DNA from: a virus
DNA length: 64,000 nt
Reading direction: 5' to 3' (one strand)
IMG/VR virus record: IMGVR_UViG_3300047323_000694
Location: 34,045 to 98,044 of that record
In this document: positions 22,242-32,326 of the stretch, piece after piece
Layout: every line of letters begins with the position of its first letter
Position numbering within the stretch: the stretch's first letter is position 1
Position numbers and translations under genes: made by a program
Notes under the pieces: model-generated
Databases searched by the model: none
What the model was told of the DNA's origin: nothing
Seen by the model: the letters and a program-made list of their open reading frames with translations, nothing else

Positions 22242-24452
22242 TTAGACCCGAACGATGGGCTCGTCTCGGGCCTGGGCGGCATTGCCGCAATGGAATGCGC
22301 CGGCGGGCGAGCCGTAATTCAGCATGACGGTCCAGCTCGCGCCAGAGTCGTAGCTGATCCACGTCGTGCCGTTTCTGATGTCCTGGCCGTTCTGCTCGGG
22401 CACCGAAATAGATGGAGCCCCCCAGCCTCTGGTAGCAATTAGAGTTGCTGGATGCCCTTTTCCAGTTGAGGCGTTGTAATTGTCGCTTTCCGGTCGAACA
22501 ACTTCGATTCGACCAACCCTTGGGCCCCAATAGACCTGAGTGAGTGTTGCCCCCCCAGTAACGCCCCCTCCAACAACTCCTGAATCGCTCAGAGTCGAAT
22601 CAATTACACCGGCCAGCTCTACCCCGCCCTCAAGGTCGAATATTGCGACTGCGAGATTCCCCTTCGGAGTAAAGAAAACGTCGTCCTCTTCAGGTGTTGT
22701 CCACTCTGAAGAGACATAAAACATAAACCGGCCATTGCCGATGTAGGAGACTTGGCCGTCACCGGTAGGCATTGTCCAGTACCGACTGGTATCTCGGTCA
22801 TTAGGGTCTTCTGCGTCAGGATCCAGTATAGGGTGATCCGTGTACTGAGCCGTTACTGCCTCGTCGAGGGCGCTTGATACGTTCTGAGCAAAGCCAGGCT
22901 TGCCCGAGTATGCGACAGACGCGCCTGATCGATTCGCAACGACGATACTTAGCAGGGGCGAACTGTCGGGGATAAAGGTTGAGAACAGTACCGAAACCAT
23001 CACTTCTCCATCGGTAGCTGATCCGCAAAAAAATCTCATCTCGTCGTCGCCAGCGTCGAACTTCACGTCATGCCCATATTGGCTCATGATTTGTTCGCCG
23101 TCTTTATCGTAGATGTCCGCTCGTAGCCGGGTCTTTTTGATGGCTTGAGATCGGCTCCCTCCACCGATAAACCAGCAGACATCTACGAATAGGTTTGCGC
23201 CCTTTGTAGAGGGAGTCGGGCTATCCTCGTCTTCCTTGGTTCGCTGGACATAAGAGATGTCAATCATCACCCCTTCGCCGGTATCCAGCATCACCGGAGA
23301 CGACTTGAAATGATGATTTGGCTGGTACCATGTACCTGCCGGCTGAGGATCATCCTCTTTCTCTGAAACTTTCCATGGGTGCCTATCCTCATCAGGGTCG
23401 TCAGCGCCGTCGATTTTGTATTGGGCTGTTATCTTCCCAGTTAACCCGTTGACATCTACTAGGCACGCCCACAGACCTTTTGAACCAGCGGCGCGCTTGA
23501 AATTGCCAGAGCCCCACCCGTATTCATTCGGCGTGTCATCGGTGTAATAAGGTCCACCTAAGTCGTACACCACCTGCCCTGCCACTATCATCCGGTAGGA
23601 CTGCTGGCCATCATCATCGACGTATGGCTGAGGTGCTGAGAAGGTCATCCATGGGTAGTTTTCAAGATCCCACGTCGCTTCATAGTTTGGCGAAGGCACC
23701 CCCATGCGCCGGACGAATGCCTTTGCCCCAACTGCAGCAAGGACCGACTCCCCGATTTCAAGTGACCAATGGATCATCGGTGAATTTACGTTTCCCTGGC
23801 CTGAAAACTGCCCAGGAGTATCGGTAGGCGTCCACAGCACATTGCTTGGGCTTAGCACATGGATGACATAGACGAATGGATCGCCCTCTCTCGCATAGGA
23901 TAGTGCCCAGCTCAGCTGATTGAGGGACAGGTACACGGCCGCAAACCCGTAGGCGCACCCAGCCCCATTAAACGATGTTCCAACCCCCCAAACGCGCGTA
24001 GCCACCTTGTTGCCAGCCCCCTCCGACCCAAGCTTGATGAATGTGTAAGGCCCGGCCAAGGCCGGCGGATCATCTTGGCTCTCGAGTACATCATCGATAG
24101 CGCCTGGCATATAGGTGTCACGCCCCAGGGGGAGCGGCTGCACGTATGCAAATTCCAGATAGACGTTGCTACCGATGATGTAACGCCCTGGCAGGCAGAG
24201 ATACCCTGGGCAATCCAGAATTATCGCGTTCAAGTGCACAGAATTTCGCACCAGCGGCGACTGCATGTGCGGCGGCAGCCCTGGCACATCTGGCTGGGTC
24301 TGGTTTTTCTTCGCGATTAGGATGTATCCCGACATGACTTTCTTTGAAGAAAGCGCCGGGCCATTACGCTTCCCTAAAGACTCGGCCATATCGACGACGG
24401 TCTTTGTCAAAAAAAGACCGGACGACGATATCGAGCGACGGACGACGGCCAT
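22242..24452 (-). CDS. large virion structural protein (tail region)
   Basis: 736 residues, beta-rich, low in Lys, without catalytic or membrane motifs. The fold is not identifiable by eye. It begins directly at the stop of the preceding gene (24453) and is followed at 16 bp by the propeller gene. Size and place suggest a tail hub or tail-tip component. Confidence 0.6.
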   Translation of the reverse strand: MAVVRRSISSSGLFLTKTVVDMAESLGKRNGPALSSKKVMSGYILIAKKNQTQPDVPGLPPHMQSPLVRNSVHLNAIILDCPGYLCLPGRYIIGSNVYLEFAYVQPLPLGRDTYMPGAIDDVLESQDDPPALAGPYTFIKLGSEGAGNKVATRVWGVGTSFNGAGCAYGFAAVYLSLNQLSWALSYAREGDPFVYVIHVLSPSNVLWTPTDTPGQFSGQGNVNSPMIHWSLEIGESVLAAVGAKAFVRRMGVPSPNYEATWDLENYPWMTFSAPQPYVDDDGQQSYRMIVAGQVVYDLGGPYYTDDTPNEYGWGSGNFKRAAGSKGLWACLVDVNGLTGKITAQYKIDGADDPDEDRHPWKVSEKEDDPQPAGTWYQPNHHFKSSPVMLDTGEGVMIDISYVQRTKEDEDSPTPSTKGANLFVDVCWFIGGGSRSQAIKKTRLRADIYDKDGEQIMSQYGHDVKFDAGDDEMRFFCGSATDGEVMVSVLFSTFIPDSSPLLSIVVANRSGASVAYSGKPGFAQNVSSALDEAVTAQYTDHPILDPDAEDPNDRDTSRYWTMPTGDGQVSYIGNGRFMFYVSSEWTTPEEDDVFFTPKGNLAVAIFDLEGGVELAGVIDSTLSDSGVVGGGVTGGATLTQVYWGPRVGRIEVVRPESDNYNASTGKGHPATLIATRGWGAPSISVPEQNGQDIRNGTTWISYDSGASWTVMLNYGSPAGAFHCGNAAQARDEPIVRV

Positions 24453-25400
24453 TTACTGACCGCTGCCGGTCGTAATGTTGGCCTGCAGGGTGCCTGCCGC
24501 GCTAGCCGCACCGTTGGCGATCGCTGCGAATGCGTTAGCCGCCGTAGCATGCGCATTGCCTGTGGAGTTCGAACCGTTGTTGGCAACTCGGTTTCGGTCG
24601 ATGTTCCCGTCGACGCCTGCCTTCGTCTCTGCCGCCCGGAGCTTCAACTGCTCAAGGTTCACTTCAACGCTGTAGTAGCTGGCCAGGGCGTTATAGAACG
24701 ACTGGTAGGCTGATGCCTTGATCTGGGCAGTCTGTGAGTCTAGTTGATACAGGGCGGTGTAGGAGCGGAACAGATCTGAAGCTGCGCCGAGAATACCCAG
24801 CTTCAGCTGATTGGCGAGTTGAACAGCCTGCTGTAGCAGTTGCACCCGAATATCCGCGTCCTTTTGGGTCTGGTCGCGGTTAACGTCAAGCACATTGTCT
24901 GTGCCACGTCGCTCAGAGAATGCGATCTGATCAACCATGGCGCCAGGCGGGAGCGAGAACCCCCGAGCAGAAAACGTCGCCGTTATAGTTGCTGTCTCGG
25001 ACCGTACCGTCCGCGATGCCCGGTCCCGTGCATGATCCCAGACCAAGTCGAAGATGGTGGATGCCGTACCAAATGGTGTAACGCCGCTGATCACGCCGAT
25101 CAGATAGTCCTCAGGAATCCCCTGGAAGTCACCGCTGATCGACGGGAAGTAAGTCTTCATCCACTCAGCAACATTGCCGTCAATGGCCTGGACGTTAGTC
25201 GCGGCGTTGTCCGTGCCGCCGAACAAGTCGCTGAACTTGGGTGGCGCTTCCAGGGCGATGTTGCCAACCGTGTACGAAAACGGCGTTTCCTTCAGTGTCG
25301 GCTTCGACGTGATCTGAATCCGGCCGGCGCTTCCCGATGCATAGCTCAGGGACTGCTGAGCCAGCGAAAATAGCTGACTGGTTGTGCTGTCGATGCTCAT
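24453..25400 (-). CDS. virion protein with coiled-coil C-terminus
   Basis: 315 residues from the ATG at 25400 (AGGAG upstream, ATGA overlap with the previous gene). Residues about 190-270 are a long amphipathic helix (VQLLQQAVQLANQLKLGILG, SVEVNLEQLKLRAAETK). The tail is Ala/Asn-rich. Probably a tail or ejection-associated component. Confidence 0.6.
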   Translation of the reverse strand: MSIDSTTSQLFSLAQQSLSYASGSAGRIQITSKPTLKETPFSYTVGNIALEAPPKFSDLFGGTDNAATNVQAIDGNVAEWMKTYFPSISGDFQGIPEDYLIGVISGVTPFGTASTIFDLVWDHARDRASRTVRSETATITATFSARGFSLPPGAMVDQIAFSERRGTDNVLDVNRDQTQKDADIRVQLLQQAVQLANQLKLGILGAASDLFRSYTALYQLDSQTAQIKASAYQSFYNALASYYSVEVNLEQLKLRAAETKAGVDGNIDRNRVANNGSNSTGNAHATAANAFAAIANGAASAAGTLQANITTGSGQ

Positions 25401-27175
25401 CGCTTGGTTCTCCTGGCGCCGGTCGCGGCCACCCATTCAATATTGTCGATCTCGGCGTAGCTGGCCTCTTCAACCTCAAGGCGTAGATGCCAGTAGCGCG
25501 AAGACACGCCCTTTGCGGTGTTGATCCGGGATTCAGAGCTATCGCGTTGGATCAGCTTGTAGGTGATTTCGCGACCATAGTCGTCCTTCAGTCGAGCCAG
25601 GGCCTGGCCGTCAGTGGCGATGCCGAAGAAGATATTTTCCAGTCGCTTGGTTCGGGCCGTGCCCTGATCCTCGGCGGCGAAGTCGATCAGGAAGGACAGT
25701 AGCTTGCCGTCATCCGTATCGCCGCCGATCTTGTAGAGACCGTCCTGGCGAACCCCGTAGAGCACTTGCCCCACTCGGCAAAAGCTGGTGAAGCCGAATC
25801 CCACATACCGAGTGACGGCACCGGTAGCGATGTTGGTGGCGTACTGGATTGCCTCGTTAGCCGCGGCGTACTGGATTCCGCCGTCGCTGCCGGTATAGGA
25901 GCTGTTGGTGATGCGATTGCGCAGCGAGTAATCGCTCAGCGTCAGGCCGCCCTGGATTAGTGCTGTGATGAGCAGACTCGCGTCGGTCCGGTCCGAGATG
26001 ACCAGCATTTCAGCAATGCGGGCATCAATCGCGATGAAGAAGTCGATGACGCTTCCGAGCCGCAGCTTCTCGTTGATCGTGGCGAACAGGACGGGCTGAA
26101 AGTACGGCTCAGACTGTGCGATGATTCCCTCGACCAAGGAAACGTCGAAGAAGTTATCGGTGTCGTAGGCGCTGATCGCCGGGACATCCATCACGAACCG
26201 GATGCCCGATTGGAACTCTTCAGACATCCTGGCGGTTGGCGTAACGTCGAAATTCAGCACGCCAGGATCAATCGACAAGCCGATATCGATCGCGCTCATG
26301 ACCAGATCGAACTCTGTGGCGATGCCATCCAGGCCGATGTCGGGCACCACGATGGGTTTGGCATTTTTACCGGAGGCTGTCCCGCCGAGCAGATTCACCT
26401 CGAACGAGGATCCAGAATTAGCTGCGGTTGGCGTGCCAAGGCTCAGCGGCGCAAACGACGATCCAGAATTCGAAGTGCCCAGTGTGGGCGAATCCACGTA
26501 GTCGCCGGCCGTGTACATGGCTGCCGTAAGCTTCTTCGACCCACTGGAGCGCTGGCCGCTGGTGTAAGAGTTGATCCCAGCTCGGTAGGTGACGACCCCT
26601 GCTATGCGCTGAATGACTAGCGCTGAGGCATCATCAGCACTGATCGAGAGCGTTGCAAGCTCGATGCCGGACTCATAGACCTTAATGCCACCTCCAGCGC
26701 TATACAGACCATGCTGAATGGCTGCGAAGTCGCCGATCGATACAGAGTCAGGCGCCAGCCCGCAAATCACTGCGCCGCTAGCGGCATATGGAAGTTGAAA
26801 TGAAACGCTGAAGTCGTTATCGACAGAGTCAACGCTGCGCGCACCAGAATTCCAGCCAGTGAAGCCCTCGGTGATGACCGATGCCTCGCGACCCGCAACC
26901 CCTTTGACTGCGGGATAGCACACCGTCACTTTCGAATTAGGGACCAGAAACGGGTAATAAATATTGTCGATTACGGTCTGCCCGTTTTCCTCATGCGTAT
27001 CCATGCGCACTGGATATCCGGGCGCCACTTCATAGCCGAGGTTGATCACGTCAGTAACGAGGAAGTACTTCACGGCATTGCCGGTGGTCGTCACGCACCG
27101 GGCCGGAGTTGCGACCACCGCCGGGATGGCGGCAATGAACGTGACCTTGCCTTGCTTCGTCAGTCGGTTAGACAT
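25397..27175 (-). CDS. large virion structural protein
   Basis: 592 residues beginning MSNRLTKQGKVTFIAAIPAV, with central parts rich in Ser/Gly/Thr and the end RYWHLRLEVEEASYAEIDNI. I associate this N-terminus with tail-region proteins of podoviruses, without assigned function. Coupled to the next gene by ATGA. Confidence 0.6.
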   Translation of the reverse strand: MSNRLTKQGKVTFIAAIPAVVATPARCVTTTGNAVKYFLVTDVINLGYEVAPGYPVRMDTHEENGQTVIDNIYYPFLVPNSKVTVCYPAVKGVAGREASVITEGFTGWNSGARSVDSVDNDFSVSFQLPYAASGAVICGLAPDSVSIGDFAAIQHGLYSAGGGIKVYESGIELATLSISADDASALVIQRIAGVVTYRAGINSYTSGQRSSGSKKLTAAMYTAGDYVDSPTLGTSNSGSSFAPLSLGTPTAANSGSSFEVNLLGGTASGKNAKPIVVPDIGLDGIATEFDLVMSAIDIGLSIDPGVLNFDVTPTARMSEEFQSGIRFVMDVPAISAYDTDNFFDVSLVEGIIAQSEPYFQPVLFATINEKLRLGSVIDFFIAIDARIAEMLVISDRTDASLLITALIQGGLTLSDYSLRNRITNSSYTGSDGGIQYAAANEAIQYATNIATGAVTRYVGFGFTSFCRVGQVLYGVRQDGLYKIGGDTDDGKLLSFLIDFAAEDQGTARTKRLENIFFGIATDGQALARLKDDYGREITYKLIQRDSSESRINTAKGVSSRYWHLRLEVEEASYAEIDNIEWVAATGARRTKR

Positions 27176-27189
27176 GGCGGTCTTCCCGA

Positions 27190-27633
27190 TTAGCCGGCGG
27201 CGATAGAGGCCACGAAGTAGTTGAGTTTGCGTTGGTCGCCGGCCGTCCAGGTCGTGCTGCTGACAACCAGATCGGCGTCGACCAAGCCGATGCCGCCCTG
27301 CAGGCGCGCAAGGGTCGTGCTGTCCGTGTTTGCGTCAGAAGGAAGCTGCATGCGGAAGAACGTCGGCGTGCCAGAGGCGACGATGGTGCCTTGCCAGACT
27401 TCAGCGGCATTCTTCTGGAGCGTACCGCCTGATGGCGTAGCTTCAAACGATACGCCGCCGCCAGTGCCATCCAGCGAATAGGTCAGCAGTAGCAAGGCAT
27501 CGCCCGGCAATGCCGCGTCGGCTGTCGCTGGCTCCGTGGCAGCCGAATAAATGTTGATTACCGTGCCCGTCAAGGCTGCCTTGAACGACCCAGTTGCCAA
27601 CATGGAGTTACGAAGACCAGTGCTGCGCTTCAT
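27190..27633 (-). CDS. virion structural protein
   Basis: 147 residues from the ATG at 27633, overlapping the upstream stop by ATGA. It starts MKRSTGLRNSMLATGSFKAA, a pattern shared with the next upstream protein (MSLTLSARNSILPTLVGGTV), and both continue with INIYSA or VYIGLHS. They look like related small tail-surface proteins. Confidence 0.6.
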   Translation of the reverse strand: MKRSTGLRNSMLATGSFKAALTGTVINIYSAATEPATADAALPGDALLLLTYSLDGTGGGVSFEATPSGGTLQKNAAEVWQGTIVASGTPTFFRMQLPSDANTDSTTLARLQGGIGLVDADLVVSSTTWTAGDQRKLNYFVASIAAG

Positions 27634-27989
27634 GACGCGCCCCCCAAGGTGATATCGCCCGCAGCGATGGTGAAGGTGCCGGAAGTAACGGTGACCGGCG
27701 CGGTAAGGGCCTGGCGCTCGAATGCATTGCCGCCAGTCGAGGCCGACCACATGGTGATATGGGTCAGCGTGGTCGAAGCGGTGACACTGAAGCTCAGGCC
27801 CGCCGCCAATATCGCGGTTCCGGTCGTGGTGTTCAGGGTGAAGGTTGCCGCCTGCCGGTTGTAGCCGCCGCCGGATACTTCACTGGCCGCGCCGGTATCG
27901 CCCGGGTTGGCTGAGTGCAGGCCGATATAGACCGTTCCGCCAACCAGCGTCGGCAGAATCGAATTTCGTGCAGAGAGGGTCAGGCTCAT
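27630..27989 (-). CDS. small tail-surface protein
   Basis: 119 residues: LVGGTVYIGLHSANPGDTG then SGGGYNRQAATF and LTHITMWSA, the signature of a widespread family of small phage tail proteins of unknown exact role. ATGA overlap with the downstream gene. Confidence 0.7.
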   Translation of the reverse strand: MSLTLSARNSILPTLVGGTVYIGLHSANPGDTGAASEVSGGGYNRQAATFTLNTTTGTAILAAGLSFSVTASTTLTHITMWSASTGGNAFERQALTAPVTVTSGTFTIAAGDITLGGAS

Positions 27990-27992
27990 GGC

Positions 27993-28508
27993 TTAGCTCG
28001 CCGACAGAAGAGAGATAGCAACGCCCAGGCGGAAAGTAGATCCGGCCGGGATGTCGTAGGGCGAGGCGAAACGCGAGATCGACAGCAGAATGCCTGCGTT
28101 CGCGCCCTTGCCGGAGTTCGATACCAGAAACCCGCTGTACAGCCGGGTCGCTGCTGGGAATGTGAACTCGGCCTTGGCATCAAGGTTGCCCACCATGGAC
28201 ACGCCATCGTAAGTGTTGGACCACGTGGGCCGAGTCGCCTGGGAGTAGCCGACGCTCTCGCCCACGGCTACCGGCAAGTCTGCAGAGGTGGTCGCTGAGG
28301 TAGGCACATAGTTGGCAGCACCAACGCCTACGTACCAGCTTGAGTTGATCGTGCCGGTGCCGCGCAACAGGCCGACAATGTGATCAATACCGCTCTGCGG
28401 GATGATATTGTGGTCGGTGCGCGAATAGATCACCTCGCCAGACGGCGACACGACCTCACCGGTAAAGACAAAGCCGAACTTTGCCAGGCCTTCCGTCATG
28501 CAGGTCAT
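27993..28508 (-). CDS. tail structural protein
   Basis: 171 residues (168 from the alternative ATG at 28499). It contains NIIPQSGIDHIVGLLRG and WYVGVGAANYVPTSATT, as in phage proteins found beside the small tail-surface family downstream. Its ATG overlaps the upstream stop. Confidence 0.65.
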   Translation of the reverse strand: MTCMTEGLAKFGFVFTGEVVSPSGEVIYSRTDHNIIPQSGIDHIVGLLRGTGTINSSWYVGVGAANYVPTSATTSADLPVAVGESVGYSQATRPTWSNTYDGVSMVGNLDAKAEFTFPAATRLYSGFLVSNSGKGANAGILLSISRFASPYDIPAGSTFRLGVAISLLSAS

Positions 28509-29701
28509 GGGGTGACGATCTCCGCTTCGTAGTAATCGGTGGCGGCAAGCGGGTTTGGTCCGCGCTGACCGGCCATAGTGGTGACAACCATCTGGTTGCC
28601 GTTGTGATCGATGACGCCGGAGGCGCCTGTGGTGCTCATGTCGGGAATGAAATTGCCCTGACTAAGCAAGGTGACACTTCCGTCCACGGCGCCGACCGCG
28701 AGGCCGTACTGAGTCATCCAGGAGGCGCGACCGTCGGGCAGGATGGTTCCAGTGCCCGGGATGGCGCCGTATTCAAGCTTTGTTGTCTGCACGACTGCAT
28801 CGCCAGATTCAGGCGATTGCAGGAAATAGGTCTTGTCAGCGCACACAAACACGCCGCCATTCACCTGAATGACCAGGCTGATGGCTGACGGGTATTGGAA
28901 GAAGGAGCTGGCCATGTTGAGCAGGTGCGGGCTCATTGGCGAGGTATACCAGAGCGTCTTGCCGTCGGCGATGAGCAGGATGCCACCCAGCGCCGCGATG
29001 TAGTCGCCACCCACCGGCTCGCGCAGGTTCAGCGTGTCCAGGCGTGCTGTGTCATCACGAATGGTACTGACCGTGTAGCCGCCGGAGCCTTGATATTGCA
29101 GATAGAGGCTTTCGCCGCTGGAGGTGCTGACGTACAGCCGCGCCGTGTAACCCGCCGGGGGTGACAGCGAGAACTGCAAAGACGACTTGGCCGGAACCGT
29201 CACCTGAATAGGGTTTACGGTGCCGCCCTCTTCGCCCTTGGCATTCACCAGCGTCATTGCAGCTTGATACAGGCCTGCCGGGATGCCGCCGCCACCTACG
29301 CCAGGGTATGGCTGATTAACGACGGTGGGCACGCCCCAAGGACGCAGTGTCGATCCATCAAATCGCAATACGTCGTTCGCGGTGCAGAAGAACAACTCTT
29401 GATTCATCACAGCGCCAGCCAGTCGGCCTCCGCCCGCGATAGAGCCCAGGACTGTTTGGGTGTTGGTCGCGGTGTCGAAGCAGATCAGCGAGCCACCGTC
29501 TGCGAACAGGATTTTCGAACCGACTGACAATGCGCCGCGGCCATTCGTGGCCGGACACACCTTGTCGAACCCAGAGCGCAGACCGAGGGTGCCGCCGAAC
29601 AGAGGATCGAGGTTCACCATGTCACGGACGTAGCCGTCGGGAATATCCCGGTAGTTCGCCCGGTTGTTGATCCCGCCCGCCCAGGCGGTGGTGCCAGCCA
29701 T
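28505..29701 (-). CDS. virion protein, propeller-like stopper/tail component
   Basis: 398 residues from the ATG at 29701, which overlaps the preceding stop (TAATG); an upstream TTG-type start at 29731 is less likely. The N-terminus AGTTAWAGGINNRANYRDIP and DGYVRDMVNLDPLFGGTLGL are typical of podovirus head-closure proteins with a propeller fold (P22 gp10 class). Position right after the adaptor gene supports this. Confidence 0.65.
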   Translation of the reverse strand: MAGTTAWAGGINNRANYRDIPDGYVRDMVNLDPLFGGTLGLRSGFDKVCPATNGRGALSVGSKILFADGGSLICFDTATNTQTVLGSIAGGGRLAGAVMNQELFFCTANDVLRFDGSTLRPWGVPTVVNQPYPGVGGGGIPAGLYQAAMTLVNAKGEEGGTVNPIQVTVPAKSSLQFSLSPPAGYTARLYVSTSSGESLYLQYQGSGGYTVSTIRDDTARLDTLNLREPVGGDYIAALGGILLIADGKTLWYTSPMSPHLLNMASSFFQYPSAISLVIQVNGGVFVCADKTYFLQSPESGDAVVQTTKLEYGAIPGTGTILPDGRASWMTQYGLAVGAVDGSVTLLSQGNFIPDMSTTGASGVIDHNGNQMVVTTMAGQRGPNPLAATDYYEAEIVTP

Positions 29702-30354
29702 TACCAGTGACTCCGGATCGGCCGGGAGCATGCGCCGCGCCGCAGGATCGATGCCTCAAGCGCAGACTGGCATTTGCCAAGGAATTCGGCATATCGATTG
29801 TTCGACTTGGACTTGTCGAACGTCTCTGCATCGCTGACGCTGTAGGCCTTGTAGGCCAGGTACAGCAGCAAGTGGCGGCGCTCAGACGGAAGCATATCCG
29901 GGATGGCGTCGCGCTTGTCGACGTCCTTGACCGGTCGGCGGATGACGCGAAGACGAATCTCACCCGCAGCAGCGGGCTTCGGATAAAGCCGCAGATTACC
30001 CGCGCCGTCGAAATGGAAGTGGGAGCCGCAGCCGTTGAAGGCCAGCCAATATCGGCCTCTGCCGTAATCGTCGCCGCATCGCATCAGCGAGCACGACGGA
30101 CTGCCCTCAATCCAAGCGCCGACCACATCGATGATGCAAGGGTCGAGCTGGAAGCAGTCGTCACCGATGCCGTAAGGGATCAGCGTCACGTCGCCCTGGT
30201 CATCGTAGAAGCTCTTGGCATTCTCGGCGAACTCGACAAGCCCCTCATTCACCCAGCGCACCAACTGGCCATCCGACCAGAAATACGGCTGCACAGTATC
30301 CTTTTCGTCATCACGAAAGGCTTTGATGAGGGACTCGACGGTTTCGTAAGCCAT
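29701..30354 (-). CDS. head-tail adaptor (P22 gp4-like position)
   Basis: 217 residues, mostly helical: WSDGQLVRWVNEGLVEFAEN at the start and SERRHLLLYLAYKAYSVSDA, FDKSKSNNRYAEFLGKCQSA at the end, the layout of phage adaptor proteins that attach under the portal. It contains seven Cys, unusual for a virion protein. Followed directly by the putative head-closure gene. Confidence 0.7.
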   Translation of the reverse strand: MAYETVESLIKAFRDDEKDTVQPYFWSDGQLVRWVNEGLVEFAENAKSFYDDQGDVTLIPYGIGDDCFQLDPCIIDVVGAWIEGSPSCSLMRCGDDYGRGRYWLAFNGCGSHFHFDGAGNLRLYPKPAAAGEIRLRVIRRPVKDVDKRDAIPDMLPSERRHLLLYLAYKAYSVSDAETFDKSKSNNRYAEFLGKCQSALEASILRRGACSRPIRSHW

Positions 30355-30357
30355 GGG

Positions 30358-30753
30358 TTATGCCAGCGAGTCTTGGAAGTGATCCCATGCATCATTGGCT
30401 TGAGCACGGGTCACGTTGAACCCGGCCTGAGCCTTCAATGCCTTGAGAGTCGGCTTGCCGGTGCTATCGAGGTCATCTGCTTCGTCACGGGTAACGATCG
30501 CTTCAATGGCCGCAATGATCAGAGCGCCGTTCTCAGAACCGCCTTGATCGTCGCTTTCGTCTTCGTCGTACTCGGCGCCCAGGTAGATGCAGCCAGCTTT
30601 GAGCGCGTGCTTGTGGTACTTGCTCGGAATGACGCTGCCCGGCTTCTGGTCTTCGGGGTCGACGCGGTAAACGCGCACGCTATGCCCCGACGGCAGGAAT
30701 ACCGGAAAAGATTCGTCGCCTTTTGGCGGGAGGATACGCAGTGCTTCAGCCAT
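30358..30753 (-). CDS. hypothetical head-region protein
   Basis: 131 residues, acidic in the middle (GAEYDEDESDDQGG), with GHSVRVYRVDPEDQKPGSVI before it and a helical end. It lies between the capsid-region genes and the adaptor. No family recognised. Confidence 0.6.
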   Translation of the reverse strand: MAEALRILPPKGDESFPVFLPSGHSVRVYRVDPEDQKPGSVIPSKYHKHALKAGCIYLGAEYDEDESDDQGGSENGALIIAAIEAIVTRDEADDLDSTGKPTLKALKAQAGFNVTRAQANDAWDHFQDSLA

Positions 30754-30805
30754 GGTTATTGCCCCTTCTCATGATGAATTGCCCCGGCGAACCGGGGCGG
30801 TGGTG

Positions 30806-31198
30806 TTACTCGGAGATTTCGTCGCCTTTACGCTCGACGATGTACTCGACATACACCCGAGCAGCGCCAGCGGTAGCAGCCGCGCCGGTTTGGGCGAAAG
30901 TCACGGTCACCGGGCCCTGGCCTGGCGTGATATAGCCAGTCGGAACCAGCGCTTTGATGCCGGTGGTTTTCAGGTCGATACCAGAGCCGTAACGGGCAGG
31001 CGTGACGCTGTCGCCGACACTCAGGGTCGCGGTGGTGGCCGAGTTGTAGGCAGTGGTCACCAGCACAAAGGCGCGGATGACCATGGCGCCTTCCGGCAAC
31101 ACCACGACGTTCTGAGTTGCAGCCGTGGCGAAGTCAGTGGAAAGCATCTCGTTGTAGCCAATCAGCGGCCACTGATGGTCGTAATGGAAGTAGTTCAT
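30806..31198 (-). CDS. small head protein, possible capsid decoration protein
   Basis: 130 residues, beta-rich, with EGAMVIRAFVLVTTAYNSAT and ending YVEYIVERKGDEISE. It is encoded 10 bp after the major capsid gene, where decoration or stabilising proteins often lie. The assignment rests on position only. Confidence 0.55.
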   Translation of the reverse strand: MNYFHYDHQWPLIGYNEMLSTDFATAATQNVVVLPEGAMVIRAFVLVTTAYNSATTATLSVGDSVTPARYGSGIDLKTTGIKALVPTGYITPGQGPVTVTFAQTGAAATAGAARVYVEYIVERKGDEISE

Positions 31199-31207
31199 GA
31201 GGCCTCC

Positions 31208-32326
31208 TTAAGCGCCCGAGTTCGGCAGGTAGTGGTCGACAGCGATTACGCCGAAGTCTTGAACAGACTTGTCGTAGATGCTGTAGAACTGCGGTTTTTT
31301 GAAGCCGATGAAGCGATCCAGCGAGACGCCCATCTGGGTGTCGTAGTTGAAAAGCTTCTCAACCCAGCCCGCGCCGCCTTGCTCGATATCAGCGAAGCCG
31401 AGAGCCTGCGAACCCAGCAGCAGAGTCCGGGTGCCGTTGATGTTGCCGCCAGCGCCCCACTTGCTGCCCGCAGCGGCGCCCAAGGTGGTGTACACCTTGT
31501 TCGATTCTTGGATGATTGCGCCGTCCACGGTCACGGTCGCGCCGGTGAACCATGGGTTGTTGTCGCCACGCACACCGGCATTGGTCAGGCCGTTCTGCCA
31601 CAGCGGGTCCATTTTCAGGGCCGCCAGGGTGCCGGGCTGAACCAGCAGCACGTAGTACTCTTTGCCGTTGGCGATCACCGGACGAATGTGGTGCGACTTC
31701 GCGTAGGCGATGAGGTCCACGATCATCTTGTATTTCGGGATGCCAGTAGCCGCGACCGAGGCGGTGCTGCCAGCGATCAAATTAGAGCCATCCCAGGTCA
31801 GATACCGCTTCGATGAGGGGGCACTCACGTCTTCGGCAAAAGCCAGGCCTGGGAAGGCGGAACCGACACGGGCCGAGCCGTCGGTGTTGAAGTTGTAGGC
31901 AATGCCGGACAGGGTCAGGATTGCCAGCTCATCAACACGTTGAGCCAGCCAGTTGGAAAGACGGCCGCGAGCCATGCGGCGGAAGTCGATAACAGACTTC
32001 TGCTCGGCCAGCTTGCCCTTGCTGCGTACTGCGTTGGAGATCAGGTCAATCTGAATCTCCTGGAAGTACGCTTGCATTTCTTCTTCGTTGCCTTCGCGCC
32101 AGTTATCACCGGTCACGCCGTCGCCGACCAGATCGGCCACCAGGTTCATGATGACCTGCGTGCCTTTCTCGGTTTTGGTCAGCTCGGTAATGTGCTGGAT
32201 GATTGCCGATTCGCCATCGCCCAGGAATTTGTTGACGAACATGTCGTCGCGGGCGGCTTCCCAGGTCTTTTTCGACCAGTAAAATTTTTGCTGCGGCTGC
32301 AAGGCCGCGAAATTGGTAGTTGCCAT
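31208..32326 (-). CDS. major capsid protein (N4-gp56-like family)
   Basis: 372 residues from MATTNFAALQPQQKFYWSKK, preceded by AGGA. Family traits are TKTEKGTQVIMNLVADLVGD, WLAQRVDELAILTLSGIAY, HIRPVIANGKEYYVLLVQPG and WVEKLFNYDTQMGVSLDRFI. The frame is open to 32485, but the extra 53 codons are Ser-rich and lack a good ribosome-binding site, so I take them as leader. Downstream of the scaffold gene, as expected for a head operon. Confidence 0.85.
   Translation of the reverse strand: MATTNFAALQPQQKFYWSKKTWEAARDDMFVNKFLGDGESAIIQHITELTKTEKGTQVIMNLVADLVGDGVTGDNWREGNEEEMQAYFQEIQIDLISNAVRSKGKLAEQKSVIDFRRMARGRLSNWLAQRVDELAILTLSGIAYNFNTDGSARVGSAFPGLAFAEDVSAPSSKRYLTWDGSNLIAGSTASVAATGIPKYKMIVDLIAYAKSHHIRPVIANGKEYYVLLVQPGTLAALKMDPLWQNGLTNAGVRGDNNPWFTGATVTVDGAIIQESNKVYTTLGAAAGSKWGAGGNINGTRTLLLGSQALGFADIEQGGAGWVEKLFNYDTQMGVSLDRFIGFKKPQFYSIYDKSVQDFGVIAVDHYLPNSGA

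Noticed and set aside
29707-30774. 355-codon plus-strand open frame
   Set aside because: Exact shadow of the adaptor and 30358-30753 genes, with composition unlike a protein and no ribosome-binding site.
30752-31816. 354-codon plus-strand open frame
   Set aside because: Antisense to the head protein and major capsid genes.
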